Source of the DNA: Geobacter sp. UBA698
GTDB taxonomy: Bacteria > Desulfobacterota > Desulfuromonadia > Geobacterales > Pseudopelobacteraceae
Assembly: GCA_002298925.1 (NCBI GenBank)
Contig: DBMM01000048.1
Span: forward strand, 28,577-35,976
Direction: 5' to 3'
DNA length: 7,400 nt
Under the pieces are notes generated by a model. That model was given only the letters and a program-made list of their open reading frames with translations. It ran no database searches and had not been told where the DNA came from. Numbering within the stretch: the first letter of the stretch is position 1; every line of letters starts with the position of its first letter. The translations under genes and the position numbers were made by a program. Of this stretch, positions 7,399-7,400 are shown one piece after another.

Positions 7399-7400
7399 AG

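Overview
The window is moderately GC-rich, densely coding DNA that looks like a Gram-negative bacterial chromosome. It holds three protein genes, all on the minus strand and read from the right edge to the left. There is no sign of mobile elements, RNA genes or CRISPR. The host cannot be named from this sequence. A cyclic beta-1,2-glucan synthase plus an ovothiol synthase fits a proteobacterium; a deltaproteobacterial (Desulfuromonadales-like) origin is a weak guess only.

Right part (about 7340 to 4444): a two-gene unit. ovoA encodes a complete three-domain 5-histidylcysteine sulfoxide synthase/4-mercaptohistidine N-methyltransferase. This enzyme makes the thiol-histidine core of ovothiol and also carries the methylating domain. 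Its stop codon overlaps the start of a LigB/YgiD-type extradiol dioxygenase by 4 bases, so the two are almost certainly cotranscribed and probably translationally coupled. The lyase OvoB, needed between the two OvoA activities, is not in the window.

Middle (4443 to 4152): a 292-base gap. It has a weak hairpin just after the dioxygenase gene, an AT-richer stretch with a -10-like box, a strand-biased purine tract, and a 20-base imperfect palindrome upstream of the next gene.

Left part (4151 to 1): the first 1383 codons of a very large membrane glycosyltransferase of the NdvB/ChvB/Cgs family (cyclic beta-1,2-glucan synthase). The reading frame runs uninterrupted off the left edge. The N-terminal part, the GT84 glucosyltransferase core, eight likely membrane segments and most of the glycoamylase-like domain are present. 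The expected C-terminal GH94-type phosphorylase region must lie outside. This gene probably has its own expression signals and no evident pathway link with ovoA/ygiD. A loose common theme is protection from stress: osmotic for periplasmic glucans, oxidative for ovothiol.
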